DNA of 64,000 nt, taken from Flavobacterium sp. (GTDB lineage: Bacteria > Bacteroidota > Bacteroidia > Flavobacteriales > Flavobacteriaceae). Below the pieces are notes generated by a model, which saw nothing but the letters and a program-made list of their open reading frames with translations, made no database searches and was not told where the DNA came from. Shown here piece by piece: positions 1 through 12,343 of the stretch (its first letter is position 1; each line of letters begins with the position of its first letter). The position numbers and the translations under genes were made by a program. The stretch lies in assembly GCA_024644655.1 (NCBI GenBank), contig JAHEHJ010000005.1:30568-94567 (forward strand), in the 5' to 3' direction.

Positions 1-742
1 TAGTGGTCGTTTCAATTTCAGGTTCTAACGCATATATTTTTGCTTTGAAAGTCTCGGTATTATTAGGAACTGTAAAAGAGATTTCAGAATTGGGTACAAT
101 AGAAGAAGCATATTTTTCGGGTAAGGAGAAGGTGAGCTTCAACGGATTTGTTGCGACCAACTTTGCAATTAAAGTAGTAGGCGTCACATAGGTACCCGGT
201 GATATACTTCGAAGACCTATTTTTCCTGAGAAAGGTGCTCTTACTGTGGTTTTGGCAATTTGAGCTTGTATAAGTTGTGTTTGTGCTTTTGCCGTTCTAT
301 ACTCGGCACTTGCCATATCATATTCTTCTTGGCTAATGGCTTCCTTTTGTAATAACAATTTGGCTCTTCTCTCGTTTTCAGAGGCTAATGCTTCTTTCGT
401 CTTAGCTTGAGATACTTGTGCTCGGAGTTCAATGTCATTGACTTTAAATAACACTTGTCCTTTGCTTACTGTATTTCCCTCTTCAAATGAAATTTTCTCA
501 ACTATTCCTGCCACTTCACTTCGTATTTCCACTTGTTCATTAGCTTCGATAGACCCAGATAGAGATAATGAGTTTGAAAAATCTTGTGTTTGAAGTACAA
601 GAACTTCAACGGATATAGGCGATTTTTTATCTTTTTTATCTTTCCCTTTATCGCTTTCGGCATTGTTTTTTGTGATGCGGTAGGCAATCATGCCACCTAA
701 GGATAGTACAAGTAGTGCGAGTATAATAGATTTAATTTTCAT
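1..742 (-). CDS. HlyD/MFP-family RND efflux periplasmic adaptor (partial, C-terminus beyond left edge)
   Basis: Minus-strand reading from ATG at 742: MKIKSIILALLVLSLGGMIAYRITKNN...SISVEVLVLQTQDFSNSLSLSGSIEANEQVEIRSEVAGIVEKISFEEGNTVSKGQVLFKVND...TVRAPFSGKIGLRSISPGTYVTP; biotinyl-lipoyl-like and coiled-coil adaptor layout. No stop before window edge. Confidence 0.88.
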   Translation of the reverse strand, partial: MKIKSIILALLVLSLGGMIAYRITKNNAESDKGKDKKDKKSPISVEVLVLQTQDFSNSLSLSGSIEANEQVEIRSEVAGIVEKISFEEGNTVSKGQVLFKVNDIELRAQVSQAKTKEALASENERRAKLLLQKEAISQEEYDMASAEYRTAKAQTQLIQAQIAKTTVRAPFSGKIGLRSISPGTYVTPTTLIAKLVATNPLKLTFSLPEKYASSIVPNSEISFTVPNNTETFKAKIYALEPEIETTT

Positions 743-838
743 TTCAATGGGAGGGTGATTATAGTGTATTGTTTAGTAGTTCAAATTTAATTCTTAGTTT
801 TCAAAAAGGGAGTACTCTTGGCCTTTATTTAACACAAT

Positions 839-2947
839 TTAGCTGATGTAATTCCAGATGTTTTTCTTTTGGGTTAATTCGATAAATACCGCACGCAAGG
901 TTTGGTGTTCGGGCAAAGTCATGGAGGTGTCTTTCTTTAATAGTTTTAGGGCTTCGTGACGTGCCAATAAAAGGATGTCTTTATCCTTTACTAAATCCGC
1001 AATTTGCAAATTGAGGACGCCACTTTGTTGTTTTCCCATAATATCACCAGGGCCTCTTAATTTCAAATCTACTTCTGCAATTTCAAATCCATCGTTGGTG
1101 GCACACATGGTTTCTATTCGGGTTTTACTTTCCGAAGATAATTTATGTGAGGTCATCAATATGCAATAACTTTGTTCAGCTCCCCGACCCACACGACCTC
1201 TTAATTGGTGCAATTGGGAGAGACCAAAGCGTTCTGCACTTTCTATAATCATCACACTAGCATTGGGAACATTCACCCCCACTTCAATAACAGTAGTGGC
1301 AATCATAATGTTGGTTTTGCCTTCTGTAAACCGTTTCATTTCTAGGTCTTTGTCAGCGGGTTTCATTTTGCCATGCACCATAGAAATACTGTATTGAGGC
1401 AAGGGAAAATCACGAGAAATACTTTCATAACCATCCATTAAATCCTTGTAATCCATTGTTTCACTTTCTTGTATCAAAGGATAAACTATGTAAATCTGCC
1501 TGCCTTTAGCAATTTCATCTTTGATAAATTTCCAAACTTTCAATCTATTGCTGTCAAAACGATGCACGGTTTGAATCGGTTTTCTACCTGGAGGCAATTC
1601 ATCAATTACGGATATGTCTAAATCCCCATACAAGCTCATAGCTAAGGTTCTGGGTATAGGTGTAGCAGTCATGACAAGTATGTGGGGTGGGATTTGATTT
1701 TTCTGCCAAAGTTTACTGCGTTGTTCTACACCAAAACGGTGTTGTTCATCAATAATGGCTAATCCTAAATTTTGGAATTTTACTTTATCTTCTAGTAGGG
1801 CATGGGTGCCAATGAGAATATGAAGTGTTCCATTTTCCAATTCTTCGTGTATAATTTTGCGTTCGGAAGTTTTTGTGGAACCAGTTAGTATTTTTATGTT
1901 GAGGTTTAACCCTTGAGCCAATTCCGATACACCTTGAAAATGCTGGTTGGCTAAAATTTCGGTGGGAGCCATTAAACAACTTTGAAACCCATTATCTAAA
2001 GCAATGAGCATTGCCATCAAGGCCACTATAGTTTTTCCCGAACCAACATCCCCTTGTAACAACCGATTCATTTGGGCATTGGAACCTAAGTCGTTTCGAA
2101 TTTCTTTGAGAACTTTCTTTTGTGCGTTGGTCAATTCAAAGGGCAAATGGTTTTGGTAGAACGAATTGAAATTGGCCCCAATATTGGTAAAAGGGTGTCC
2201 TTTGATTTTGTGTTTTCGAACCAAGTTTTTGGTAATCAATTGCAGTTGGATGAAGAATAACTCTTCAAATTTCAAACGAAATTGAGCGCGCGCAAGTAGT
2301 TCAGCACTCTTTGGAAAGTGAATGTTAAATAGGGCCGCATTCTTAGGAATTAATTTCAATTCCTCGATGAGGTATTGCGGTAATGTTTCGGTAAATTTTG
2401 CTTGGGTTTCTACAAAGAGTTGCTGCATCATTTTGTTGATGACGCGATTGGAAATTCCTCTATTGGTTAAGGTCTCAGTGGAAGGATATACAGGTTGTAA
2501 AGCAGAACGAAGGCTTTTTTCGTGTTCTGTAAACAATTCCATTTCGGGATGAGGCATGTTATACGAGCCATTGAAAGAGGAAACTTTTCCAAAAATCACA
2601 TAGGGGATGTTAAGTTTTAAGGTGTCCCGAATCCATTTGTGTCCTTGAAACCAAACCAATTCCATTTCACCCGTTTCATCCACAAATGAGGCTACTAATC
2701 GCTTTTTGGATTTACCAAACTCAACGGTTTTGATGTGTATTATTTTGCCAATAATTTGAACTTCAGCGGGATTGTTTTGAAGTTCGTTAATCTTATAATA
2801 CCGCGTTCTGTCAATATACCGATTGGGATAAAAATTAATTAAATCTTCATACCGATGAATGCCAAGCTCCTTTCTCAATAGCTCCCCGCGTTGGGGACCA
2901 ACACCTTTTAGGTATTCTATTGAAGTTTGTAATAATGGATTTGACAT
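839..2947 (-). CDS. recG: ATP-dependent DNA helicase RecG
   Basis: Wedge/OB N-terminus (YLKGVGPQRGELLRKELGI), LLQGDVGSGKTIVA, IIDEQHRFGVEQR, MTATPIPRTLAM, QLRGRVGRG. Track start 2959 is a TTG; ATG MSNPLLQ at 2947 preferred. Confidence 0.97.
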   Translation of the reverse strand: MSNPLLQTSIEYLKGVGPQRGELLRKELGIHRYEDLINFYPNRYIDRTRYYKINELQNNPAEVQIIGKIIHIKTVEFGKSKKRLVASFVDETGEMELVWFQGHKWIRDTLKLNIPYVIFGKVSSFNGSYNMPHPEMELFTEHEKSLRSALQPVYPSTETLTNRGISNRVINKMMQQLFVETQAKFTETLPQYLIEELKLIPKNAALFNIHFPKSAELLARAQFRLKFEELFFIQLQLITKNLVRKHKIKGHPFTNIGANFNSFYQNHLPFELTNAQKKVLKEIRNDLGSNAQMNRLLQGDVGSGKTIVALMAMLIALDNGFQSCLMAPTEILANQHFQGVSELAQGLNLNIKILTGSTKTSERKIIHEELENGTLHILIGTHALLEDKVKFQNLGLAIIDEQHRFGVEQRSKLWQKNQIPPHILVMTATPIPRTLAMSLYGDLDISVIDELPPGRKPIQTVHRFDSNRLKVWKFIKDEIAKGRQIYIVYPLIQESETMDYKDLMDGYESISRDFPLPQYSISMVHGKMKPADKDLEMKRFTEGKTNIMIATTVIEVGVNVPNASVMIIESAERFGLSQLHQLRGRVGRGAEQSYCILMTSHKLSSESKTRIETMCATNDGFEIAEVDLKLRGPGDIMGKQQSGVLNLQIADLVKDKDILLLARHEALKLLKKDTSMTLPEHQTLRAVFIELTQKKNIWNYIS

Positions 2948-3052
2948 TTTTTGTAGCACAAGTTTATCCTAGCGAAGATAGTTTTTTAATTTGAAATTTC
3001 GAAAAGGGAAACCAGTGAAAATGATTATATTCGTAGGACATAATTTAAAGTA

Positions 3053-5143
3053 ATGCGTATCTTTTTATTTCTTTTTATAGGCTGTTGGTCCTATGCACAA
3101 CAATCGACATTTGTAGATTTCAAAACACTTGATGCGAGTATACACATCGATGCAATGGATCATAAAGTTAAGGGGGAAGTGAAGTATGTTTTTGAAGTAA
3201 AAAACCCAATAGATACTATTAAGATAGATGCTCAAAAAATGATTTTTAAAGAAGTGAAAATTAATGATAAATCGGTCCGATTTGTCAATTTGGGCAAAAA
3301 TTTAAAGTTGTTTGAAGGCTATACGTTAGGACCCAATATCCTTACGTTTACTTATGAGGCTAAGCCAAAACAAACCTTGTATTTCAATGGAGATTTTTCA
3401 AGTTCGGTAATATCCAATCAGCAAATTTGGACTCAAGGGCAAGGAAAGTATACCAGTCATTGGTTGCCCAGTTTTGATGATGTCAATGAAAAAGTGCTGT
3501 TTAATTTGAAATTTAGTTTTGACAAGCGCTATCAAGTGATTTCTAATGGAATTTTGAAAAAGGAAATTCGAAAAGGAAATGAAATGGAATGGCAGTATAG
3601 CATGAAGAAACCCATGAGTTCTTATTTGGTTATGGTAGCTATTGGTGATTTTAGAAATACAATACAATCGTCTAAATCGGGTATACCTTTACAATACTTT
3701 ATACAACCCAAAGACACGGCTAAGTTTGAAGCTACCTATCGGTATTCTAAACGAATATTTGATTATTTAGAAAAGGAAATAGGAGTGAAATACCCTTGGA
3801 AGGTATACAAGCAAATACCGGTTGAGGATTTTTTATATGCAGGTATGGAAAATACATCAGCAACACTTTTTTCAGAAGATTTTGTGGTGGATGCGATAGG
3901 TTTTAATGATAGGAATTATATCAATGTTAATGCTCATGAATTGGCTCATCAGTGGTTTGGGGATTTAGTTACCGCGAAATCTGGAACCCACCATTGGTTA
4001 CAAGAAGGCTTTGCTACTTATTATGCGATGTTAGCCGAAAAAGAAATTTTTGGCGATGATTATTTTTACCATCAATTGTACCGCACATCTTTGCAATTGC
4101 GTAATGCCTCCAAAACGGATACGATTCCCGTATTGAATGAGAAGGCTAGTAGTTTGTCGTATTACCAAAAAGGCGCCTGGGCATTGCATGTGCTACGCGA
4201 GTCTATCGGAGCAAAAGCTTTTAAGTCAGTGGTGAAAACCTATTTGAAAAAATACCAATATCAGAATGTCACTACGGATGATTTTTTAACTGAAGTGAAA
4301 AAGGTTGCTCCTGAATTTAATACAGAAGATTTCAAAAAAAGATGGTTGTTAGATTATCATTTCCAAACTGAGGAAGCCAATCTTGTATTGCGGAAGAGCC
4401 CTTTTTTGCAACGTCTTTTTGAAGTACAACAATTGCGTAAAAATACCTTTGTAGAAAACAAAGAGCAATTTAAGTCGCTTATGAATTCAACATTGTATTA
4501 TCCCATTAAAACGGAAATCTTATATCAAATTAAAGATCTTCCTTTTGAAGATAAAAAAGAGTTTTTACTCTTGGCTTTGCAATCCAAAGATGTAAAAGTT
4601 CGGCAAGCTGTAGCGGAGTTTACGGATGAAATTCCAGTAGAATTTAAGGCTTCTTATGAGACTTTATTGGATGACTCTTCTTATGATACTAAAGAAATTG
4701 CTTTAATTCGGTTGTTCAATAGTTTTCCAGATAGCCAGTTGGACTATCTGCAGAAAGCTAAGGATTGGAAGGGAAACAATGATTTGGGGCTCCGAACAAC
4801 AATGTTGTTTTTAAGCCAAAAAGCAATTGGTTTAGATCCTAATCTTTCACTGAAGTATAAGAATGAACTATTTGATTATACTAATTCAAAGTATGAAAGT
4901 TCTATTAGGCAAAATGCCCTTCAAGCGGCGGTTCAATTGACTCCTATTGATGATCAAGTACTTCTGAATTTGGTTCAAGCCACGACTCATTTCAAATGGC
5001 AATTCAGCAAGTTTGCTAAGGAATACCTGCGTCAATTAATGACTCTTGATTCGTATAAAGAGCGATTTCAAAACCTTTTACCAAGTTTACCGACTGCAGA
5101 ACAACAACAACTCGATAAATTACTTCACGATAAAAGAGAATAA
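3053..5143 (+). CDS. M1 family metallopeptidase (aminopeptidase N-like), secreted
   Basis: Signal peptide, AGMENTS (GAMEN-like) and HELAHQWFGD...E zinc motif. Confidence 0.95.
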   Translation: MRIFLFLFIGCWSYAQQSTFVDFKTLDASIHIDAMDHKVKGEVKYVFEVKNPIDTIKIDAQKMIFKEVKINDKSVRFVNLGKNLKLFEGYTLGPNILTFTYEAKPKQTLYFNGDFSSSVISNQQIWTQGQGKYTSHWLPSFDDVNEKVLFNLKFSFDKRYQVISNGILKKEIRKGNEMEWQYSMKKPMSSYLVMVAIGDFRNTIQSSKSGIPLQYFIQPKDTAKFEATYRYSKRIFDYLEKEIGVKYPWKVYKQIPVEDFLYAGMENTSATLFSEDFVVDAIGFNDRNYINVNAHELAHQWFGDLVTAKSGTHHWLQEGFATYYAMLAEKEIFGDDYFYHQLYRTSLQLRNASKTDTIPVLNEKASSLSYYQKGAWALHVLRESIGAKAFKSVVKTYLKKYQYQNVTTDDFLTEVKKVAPEFNTEDFKKRWLLDYHFQTEEANLVLRKSPFLQRLFEVQQLRKNTFVENKEQFKSLMNSTLYYPIKTEILYQIKDLPFEDKKEFLLLALQSKDVKVRQAVAEFTDEIPVEFKASYETLLDDSSYDTKEIALIRLFNSFPDSQLDYLQKAKDWKGNNDLGLRTTMLFLSQKAIGLDPNLSLKYKNELFDYTNSKYESSIRQNALQAAVQLTPIDDQVLLNLVQATTHFKWQFSKFAKEYLRQLMTLDSYKERFQNLLPSLPTAEQQQLDKLLHDKRE

Positions 5144-5209
5144 AATTCTCACGAATATGTGCTTTTTTGTAACTATTTTAGTATTTTTATTGTGCTTAAA
5201 TAGAATGTT

Positions 5210-6745
5210 ATGTTGGTTAAAGTATTTGGAAGTGCTGTGTTTGGAGTCGAAGCAACGACTATCACAGTGGAAGTAAACATCGATAAAGGAATTGGATATC
5301 ATTTGGTTGGATTGCCTGATAACGCCATAAAAGAAAGCAGTTATAGGATTGCAGCAGCACTTAAAAATAACAATTACGAGTTTCCAGGAAAAAAAATAAC
5401 GGTCAATTTGGCACCTGCCGATTTGCGCAAAGAAGGCTCGGCATATGACTTAACACTTGCCATCGGTATTTTAGCGGCTTCAAATCAACTAAATATTGAT
5501 AAAATAGGAGATTATATTATCATGGGTGAGCTTTCATTAGATGGAAGTTTGCAACCCATAAAAGGCGCTTTATCTATTGCTATAAAAGCGAAAGAAGAAG
5601 GCTTTAAAGGTTTCTTCCTTCCCAAGTTGAATGTAAAAGAAGCAGCAATTGTAGAGGGTTTAGAGGTATATGGTGTTGAAAATGTGATGGAAGTAATTGA
5701 CTTTTTTGAAGGCAGAGGGCAGTTGGAACCTACACAAATTAATGTACACGAAGAGTTTACTAAGACATTAGATTTTCCTGAATTTGATTTTGCCGATGTG
5801 AAGGGACAAGAAAGCATCAAACGGTGTATGGAGATTGCGGCTGCTGGAGGGCATAATATTATTCTCATTGGGCCTCCAGGTGCGGGTAAAACCATGTTGG
5901 CCAAACGAATGCCGAGCATACTACCGCCTATGACAATCAAAGAAGCTTTGGAAACCACAAAAATACATTCGGTTGCAGGTAAGACAAAAGAAGTTGGGTT
6001 GATGAGTCAGCGGCCTTTTCGATCGCCCCATCATACCGCTTCGAGTGTCTCTTTAGTAGGAGGGGGGAGTTATCCTCAACCAGGAGAAATATCCTTAGCT
6101 CATAATGGAGTGTTGTTTTTAGATGAATTACCCGAATTCAAAAGAGAAGTGCTTGAAGTTATGCGCCAGCCATTAGAAGATAGGGAGGTTACAATATCAA
6201 GAGCTAAATTTACCATTACTTATCCGTCTTCTTTTATGTTGGTTGCCAGTATGAATCCAAGTCCGAGTGGCTATTTTAACGATCCCGATTCACCTTCGAG
6301 TTCATCTGCTTCTGAAATGCAACGGTATTTGAGCAAAATTTCTGGACCTTTACTAGATCGTATCGATATACATATTGAAGTAACCCCTGTTCCATTCGAA
6401 AAATTAACCGAAACACGACCCGCAGAAAGCAGTGTGTCTATAAGAAATCGGGTAACCAAAGCCAGAGAAATTCAATCAAAACGGTTTGAAGAATTGGAAT
6501 CCATCCATTATAACGCCCAAATGAACACGAAGCAAATACGTGAGTTTTGTGCTTTGGATGAGACCTCCTTACAGTTGTTGAAAACAGCTATGGAGCGACT
6601 TAATTTATCGGCTAGGGCTTATGATCGAATATTAAAAGTAGCGAGAACTATAGCCGATTTGGAACAAACCGCTATTGTAAATTCGAATCATATTGCTGAA
6701 GCAATTCAATATAGAAGTTTGGATAGAGATGGTTGGTTAGGCTAA
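5210..6745 (+). CDS. YifB/ComM-family Mg-chelatase-like AAA+ ATPase
   Basis: [77 protein letters not shown]. Confidence 0.95.
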   Translation: MLVKVFGSAVFGVEATTITVEVNIDKGIGYHLVGLPDNAIKESSYRIAAALKNNNYEFPGKKITVNLAPADLRKEGSAYDLTLAIGILAASNQLNIDKIGDYIIMGELSLDGSLQPIKGALSIAIKAKEEGFKGFFLPKLNVKEAAIVEGLEVYGVENVMEVIDFFEGRGQLEPTQINVHEEFTKTLDFPEFDFADVKGQESIKRCMEIAAAGGHNIILIGPPGAGKTMLAKRMPSILPPMTIKEALETTKIHSVAGKTKEVGLMSQRPFRSPHHTASSVSLVGGGSYPQPGEISLAHNGVLFLDELPEFKREVLEVMRQPLEDREVTISRAKFTITYPSSFMLVASMNPSPSGYFNDPDSPSSSSASEMQRYLSKISGPLLDRIDIHIEVTPVPFEKLTETRPAESSVSIRNRVTKAREIQSKRFEELESIHYNAQMNTKQIREFCALDETSLQLLKTAMERLNLSARAYDRILKVARTIADLEQTAIVNSNHIAEAIQYRSLDRDGWLG

Positions 6746-8094
6746 CAGTATTTGTAATAGCGCGCACCTAATAAAACGGGATTTTCATGTTCAATGCGTT
6801 CTAAGTAAAATTCATTAGACGGAGGAATTACAGCCTGAAGAAGTTCTTTTTTATGAAGTTTTTCATAAGTTTCAAAATCAATCTCTTGAGCGGTTTGTAA
6901 GCTATCAAATAATGGTACTTTAGCTATAGCGCTTTTCCAATTCTGAGCTACTTCAGCTTCAAAAACTTTTGATTTTGAACCACTTCCGTACGCAATAAAG
7001 CCTAGTTTCTTGGAAGCTAAATCTGTGTTTTGAGCGAAATGGTAACAAAGAGTTGATAGCATTCCTAAGAATATGGAGCCTGTATAGATATTTCCTATTT
7101 GTCCAGAAGCAATTTCGGAGGGATAAATTTTGCTGTTTACTAAAGCACTATATTCAGGGCTTTTAGCCAATGCCTTTATTTTTTCTTTAGCTGTTTCACC
7201 TGTTTGCAATTCCAATAATTCTGGATTTTCTAATGCAAAAATTTCAATAAAAGTTCGCCGTCCTTGAAAACAATAGGGTAGATGTAATAGGATGTTTTCC
7301 CAATGTTCATATACTTTACCCTGCTGATGGCTTTCGGTTTTAAAATGTTCATAGGCTTCTGTAATTCTTTTGATATAACATTGATTGGAATACTGCCCAT
7401 CAAAAACAGGTTGTTCTTTGTAAATGGCAATTTCATTTTCTAATACACCATGCCATTCAGAATTGTCATTTACAAGAAGTACTTCTTCTTTGGTTAAATA
7501 GCGTCTTGGTTTAAAGAAGTCAAATACGCCTTGAGTAGAAACCCCTACTTCATTAGAAAAGCTGAGTATGCTAGGGTTAGAAGTGATGAGCATAGCAATA
7601 GAACCAGCCCCTTGAGTGTACTCTCCCGTAGAATTGATGTCGTATTTGGCGTTGTCTGTGGCAATTACAATGGCTTTTTTTGTTGGATTTAGCCGAATGT
7701 AATCAATGCAGTTATGTAAAGCATCTACTGCTCCGATACATGCGAAAGTAAGATCTACAACATCACAGTTTTTAAAGCTTCCGTCTCCATATTGACCTTC
7801 TAATAAGGATATGACATAGGATGCTACAGGTTTCGAACTGTCAACCCCACTCTCTGTGCCAACGTATATTCGGCTTATTTCTTTTGGGTTTATTTGATTT
7901 TGTTTTAGCAGTTTTAATGCGGCATTTGCAGCAAGTGTTACTACATCTTGATGAACATCCAAAAAACTCATTCTATGCAGTCCTAAGCCCTTGGTTAATT
8001 TATCGGTTTCTATGTGACGATGTGCCGCTAATGTGGATATGGGAAGGAATATTTTTGGAAAATCAAATGCAATGCTATCTATGCCTACTTTCAT
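6742..8094 (-). CDS. Hydroxymethylglutaryl-CoA synthase
   Basis: [44 protein letters not shown] (catalytic Cys context), [11 protein letters not shown]. Confidence 0.92.
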   Translation of the reverse strand: MKVGIDSIAFDFPKIFLPISTLAAHRHIETDKLTKGLGLHRMSFLDVHQDVVTLAANAALKLLKQNQINPKEISRIYVGTESGVDSSKPVASYVISLLEGQYGDGSFKNCDVVDLTFACIGAVDALHNCIDYIRLNPTKKAIVIATDNAKYDINSTGEYTQGAGSIAMLITSNPSILSFSNEVGVSTQGVFDFFKPRRYLTKEEVLLVNDNSEWHGVLENEIAIYKEQPVFDGQYSNQCYIKRITEAYEHFKTESHQQGKVYEHWENILLHLPYCFQGRRTFIEIFALENPELLELQTGETAKEKIKALAKSPEYSALVNSKIYPSEIASGQIGNIYTGSIFLGMLSTLCYHFAQNTDLASKKLGFIAYGSGSKSKVFEAEVAQNWKSAIAKVPLFDSLQTAQEIDFETYEKLHKKELLQAVIPPSNEFYLERIEHENPVLLGARYYKYC

Positions 8095-8276
8095 GTTTCA
8101 GATATTAATTTGAGGCAAAATTAACAATGAAAGGAACATGACAATTGGAAATAGTTTTAAAAATAAAGGTGGCAAGAACGAATTATGATTTATGTAAAAA
8201 AAGAATATTATTTTTTTAAAATGCTAAAATATGGCATCAATATTTAGGATTTAAACGGGAATAGGATACTATAGAA

Positions 8277-11200
8277 TTAGTTTTTATGAATCCAATTTCC
8301 AATTATTTTTTCCAATTCCACTTTGTCAATAGGTTTCGCTATATAATCATTCATGCCATTTTCAATACATTTTTCTTTTTCACCAATAATAGTACCCGCT
8401 GTTAAGGCAATTATAGGAATTTCGTTTGTATTGGGTAGTTTTCTTATTTCTAGTGTTGCATCATATCCATTCATTATAGGCATTTGAATGTCCATTAAAA
8501 TTAAATCTGGTAGTTGATTTTGAACACATTCTAAGGCTTCTTTTCCATTTTCTAATTCGAAAACATGGGCATTTGGTAAAATCTGTTTGATTAATGTTTT
8601 GGCTAATAACATGTTTATTTTATTGTCTTCTACAATAAAGATGATTTTGTTATCAGTAGTTATTATATTGTTTTTATGATGTACTATACTGTCATTGTCA
8701 GAAGCATTAAACGTTTCAACACTTTCATTTGAATAGGGGAGTTCTAAAATAAAACTAAATTCACTTCCTTTATTGGGTTCGCTTTTTAATTCTAATTTGC
8801 TTTGCATAAGCTCTAAAAGCTGATTTGATATGGATAATCCCAAGCCAGTGCCGCCAAATCTTTTTGTTGTAGAATTATCTTCTTGTGAAAATGCTTCAAA
8901 TATTTTATCTTGATTCTTTTGTTTGATTCCAATACCCGTGTCCTTTACCGAGAAGTGGAGTTGAACTTTGTCATTAGAATAAAATTTCAAGTTTGAAATA
9001 GTTAACTGTATTGAACCTTTTTCTGTGAATTTGACAGCATTACTTAATAAATTAATCATTATTTGTTTTAATCTAATTAAATCAGTCCATATATAGTTAG
9101 GAACACTTTCTTCAATGATTAAATTTACCTCAAGTTTTTTGTGGTTGGCTTCATACTGTATTAAATCAATTACTTGATTGGCCATGTTTGAAATATTGAA
9201 TTTCTCAATATGCAATTCTAATTTTCCAGATTCAATTTTAGAAAAATCTAAGATGTTATTGATTACTTCCATCAGTGCATTTGCTGACTGATTGATAGTT
9301 TCCATGTATTTTTTTTGAATACTTTCTAGATTCGTATTCATTAATAAGTCGGTAAATCCAATTATACCATTAAGTGGTGTTCTGATTTCATGGCTCATAT
9401 TGGCTAAAAACTCTGATTTAGCTTTGTTAGCCGATTCTGCATAATTCTTAGCTTTAATAGCTTCTTCAGCTTCCATCCTAGGTGTAATATCAATAAAGAT
9501 ACCAACGATGTATTCTATTTCATTATCTTTGAAAATGGGCTCTCCAAATTCCTCAACCCAAATAAAATGACCTGCTTTATTGATGATTCGATAAATCAAA
9601 TGAATTTTTTCTTTTAATTTAAATAATTCATGAGCTTTGTTTTCTACAATTTTGAGATCATCAGGATGTACCAAATCAAAATAATAAATTTTGTTTTGTA
9701 GAAAATCCTCTTTGGGATAACCCGTTAACTTCTCTATTTCATCATTTAAGTAGATCTTAGTCCATTTGGCATCATAGCGGGAAAGATGTACTGTTTCTGG
9801 GATGTTGTTGGCTAATAATCTAAATTTTTCTTCACTTTCTTGAACTCTGGCTTCATTGATATTTCGTTCAATGGCATAAGATATATTATTGGTTAAAGTT
9901 TGTAAAGCACTAATTTCATCATGAGACCAATCTCGTTCATTAGTAGAGTCATCAAAAACGATAAAACCATAATAATCCGTTTTTATAAAAATAGGAATGA
10001 ATAAGATGGATTTTGTATTCAATTGTTGCAAGAAAGCTTTAGATTTTTCTTCCTTCATTTTACTAATTATAGAATAGTAAATGGATTTATCCTTTAATAA
10101 TAAACTTATTTCAGGAATGACATCATGTGAAATATTTACAAGTTCTGGATTAGGAGGAGTCATTGCATTTGCTTCTGCAGTCCAACGGTATTTTTGTGAA
10201 TATGTTTTGGTTTCTGAATTGTTTTCAAAAAAGGAAAGTTTATCTACATTGGTAACTTGACCTATGGTATCCATTAACTCTGAGAAAATTTCATTTGTGT
10301 TTTTTGATACTAAGAACTTTTCAGTGTTTTTAATGATTTCAGATAAAATATCACTTTTATACGTTAATTTTTTCTCCGCTTCAATACGCATTTGTGATTC
10401 AAGAGCAATTGCAATTAAATCGGCGATTGAACGTGAAAAATTAATATCCTCATTGTCCCATTCCACTGCAGTTTCTACTTTTTCGAAACACAAAATCCCT
10501 ATGTTTTTCCCATTGATAAAAATAGGAGTATCTAATAAAGATTTAATATTGTTTTTAGGGAAATATTCGTAACATAGTTCCTGTGTGATATTGCTGTTAT
10601 ACACATTTGATGCCACAATTTGGGAACCGGTTTCTATATATTTAAAATAGATTGGATATTGTTCATATGGTAATATAGCTTTTTTGTCAAATCGATCGCT
10701 GTGAAGGTAATATATGCTTTCGCAATGCAACCCTTCTAAGGTAAATGACCAATAACTTACTCTATCAATATCACAGTTGGTTGCAGCAACTTTAAGGATG
10801 TTTTTTAAAATGATATTAAAATTATCTTTGTTGGAATAACTCTGTGAGGTTAGTTTTTTTAAAATTTCATTATGTGTTCTAACTTTTTTACTTCTATTGT
10901 AATGCTCAATCTCGAGGTTTTTGACCAATGTAATGTCTCTTGCAATAGCCGAATAGCCAATAATTTCACCTTCTGAATCTTTTTTTAAAGTTACTTTTTG
11001 AGAAACCCATATAGTATCACCATCTTTCTTTACTAATGGGAAAACCAAATCGTTAAAGTCTCTACTTTCTTTTGGAATTATTTTATAAAAATCAACAACA
11101 TAATCAACATAATCTTTTCGAATAAAAAGATTAAATAATTTATTAATTATTTCCTCTCTTTCGAAACCTAGCGTTTTAATGGTAAATTGGTTTACATAGG

Positions 11201-12236
11201 TGATTTTGGCTCTTAGATCAATTTCATAAATTAAATCTGCAGCTGATTCAATTAAACTTCTATATTGATCTTTGATATTAATTTGTTCAGTAACATCTTG
11301 GCCAATTCCAATGGTGATGTCATCAGTATACTTTTTGTCTTTCCATTGGATGTATTTGTATTCTCCGTTTTTACATTTTAATTTGCGGACATAAGTTTGT
11401 TCATCTACAAAACTTTCGTGAAAAGCTTCACCAATAAATTCGGGATCTTCAGTTAGTTTCCAATATCCCATACCTAAAACTTCATATACTTTATATCCTA
11501 ATATATATTCAATAGATTCACTGCAGAAGGAAACTTCTCCTTTTTTATTTGTAGTTAAAATGATGGAATTTCCATTATTAACTATGATGTCGGAAAACAC
11601 AAATTTGTTTTTTATTCCTAATAATGCTAAATGAGTAGAAATGTGTATCGCTGTAATTGAAATGAAAGCACAAAATAAGATGACAATATATTTGGTGTCT
11701 ATTAAAGCAAATGTAAATCCAAGTAATAATAAAAAAAGGGTGATGCAAACAAAATACCAATAATGGTTGAAGTTTTTAATTACAAAGTAAGAAAGGATAT
11801 AACTCAATATTAGCGCTACAAAAGTAACGAGTTCAAAATGTTCAAAGTAGACATTATAAGATAAGTATGAAAAATAAATTAAATAACAAACCGAAAAAAT
11901 TACATTAATATTCTTGTAAAGAATGGGGAGTTTTTTTGATAAATAATATAAGGATAAAAGGAGTATACCTATAACCAAATTAAAAGTTAAATGACTCGAA
12001 TGGCTTAATTTAAAAATATTTACAACAGATTCAACCAGGGGTATTGTAATTCCAAAAAACAATAGGTATAAACGTAATTGTTCTGCTCGGGGTTCAAAAT
12101 CTGAATCTTGATTACTTAATGTAATACGTCTTTGAAGTTTTTTGTTTATAGCAAAATATAGAAGTATAATTATAGTTAATGACAATCCAAATGTTATCAC
12201 ACTATTCATATTTGTAACCGCAGTAATTGTTTTCAA
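8277..12236 (-). CDS. Membrane hybrid sensor histidine kinase (N-terminal TM region, PAS/GAF repeats, HisKA-HATPase, REC)
   Basis: Multiple hydrophobic segments at N-terminus; three PAS-like and two GAF-like segments; [29 protein letters not shown]; receiver [19 protein letters not shown]. Confidence 0.93.
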   Translation of the reverse strand: MKTITAVTNMNSVITFGLSLTIIILLYFAINKKLQRRITLSNQDSDFEPRAEQLRLYLLFFGITIPLVESVVNIFKLSHSSHLTFNLVIGILLLSLYYLSKKLPILYKNINVIFSVCYLIYFSYLSYNVYFEHFELVTFVALILSYILSYFVIKNFNHYWYFVCITLFLLLLGFTFALIDTKYIVILFCAFISITAIHISTHLALLGIKNKFVFSDIIVNNGNSIILTTNKKGEVSFCSESIEYILGYKVYEVLGMGYWKLTEDPEFIGEAFHESFVDEQTYVRKLKCKNGEYKYIQWKDKKYTDDITIGIGQDVTEQINIKDQYRSLIESAADLIYEIDLRAKITYVNQFTIKTLGFEREEIINKLFNLFIRKDYVDYVVDFYKIIPKESRDFNDLVFPLVKKDGDTIWVSQKVTLKKDSEGEIIGYSAIARDITLVKNLEIEHYNRSKKVRTHNEILKKLTSQSYSNKDNFNIILKNILKVAATNCDIDRVSYWSFTLEGLHCESIYYLHSDRFDKKAILPYEQYPIYFKYIETGSQIVASNVYNSNITQELCYEYFPKNNIKSLLDTPIFINGKNIGILCFEKVETAVEWDNEDINFSRSIADLIAIALESQMRIEAEKKLTYKSDILSEIIKNTEKFLVSKNTNEIFSELMDTIGQVTNVDKLSFFENNSETKTYSQKYRWTAEANAMTPPNPELVNISHDVIPEISLLLKDKSIYYSIISKMKEEKSKAFLQQLNTKSILFIPIFIKTDYYGFIVFDDSTNERDWSHDEISALQTLTNNISYAIERNINEARVQESEEKFRLLANNIPETVHLSRYDAKWTKIYLNDEIEKLTGYPKEDFLQNKIYYFDLVHPDDLKIVENKAHELFKLKEKIHLIYRIINKAGHFIWVEEFGEPIFKDNEIEYIVGIFIDITPRMEAEEAIKAKNYAESANKAKSEFLANMSHEIRTPLNGIIGFTDLLMNTNLESIQKKYMETINQSANALMEVINNILDFSKIESGKLELHIEKFNISNMANQVIDLIQYEANHKKLEVNLIIEESVPNYIWTDLIRLKQIMINLLSNAVKFTEKGSIQLTISNLKFYSNDKVQLHFSVKDTGIGIKQKNQDKIFEAFSQEDNSTTKRFGGTGLGLSISNQLLELMQSKLELKSEPNKGSEFSFILELPYSNESVETFNASDNDSIVHHKNNIITTDNKIIFIVEDNKINMLLAKTLIKQILPNAHVFELENGKEALECVQNQLPDLILMDIQMPIMNGYDATLEIRKLPNTNEIPIIALTAGTIIGEKEKCIENGMNDYIAKPIDKVELEKIIGNWIHKN

Positions 12237-12343
12237 AGGATAGTTCGTTTATGCAATTTGACAATTAGTATTTATTGGATTACTTAAATTTATGGAACAA
12301 GATACATAAAAATATAATAAGTTAAAATAATATTAAAAAACTC

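Noticed and set aside
5512-5958. 148-aa minus-strand ORF antisense to yifB
   Set aside because: Lies wholly inside a well-supported conserved CDS; low-complexity Ser/Pro/Ile composition typical of antisense frames.
10264-10572. 102-aa plus-strand ORF
   Set aside because: Antisense to the hybrid kinase; Ser/Phe-rich shadow frame.
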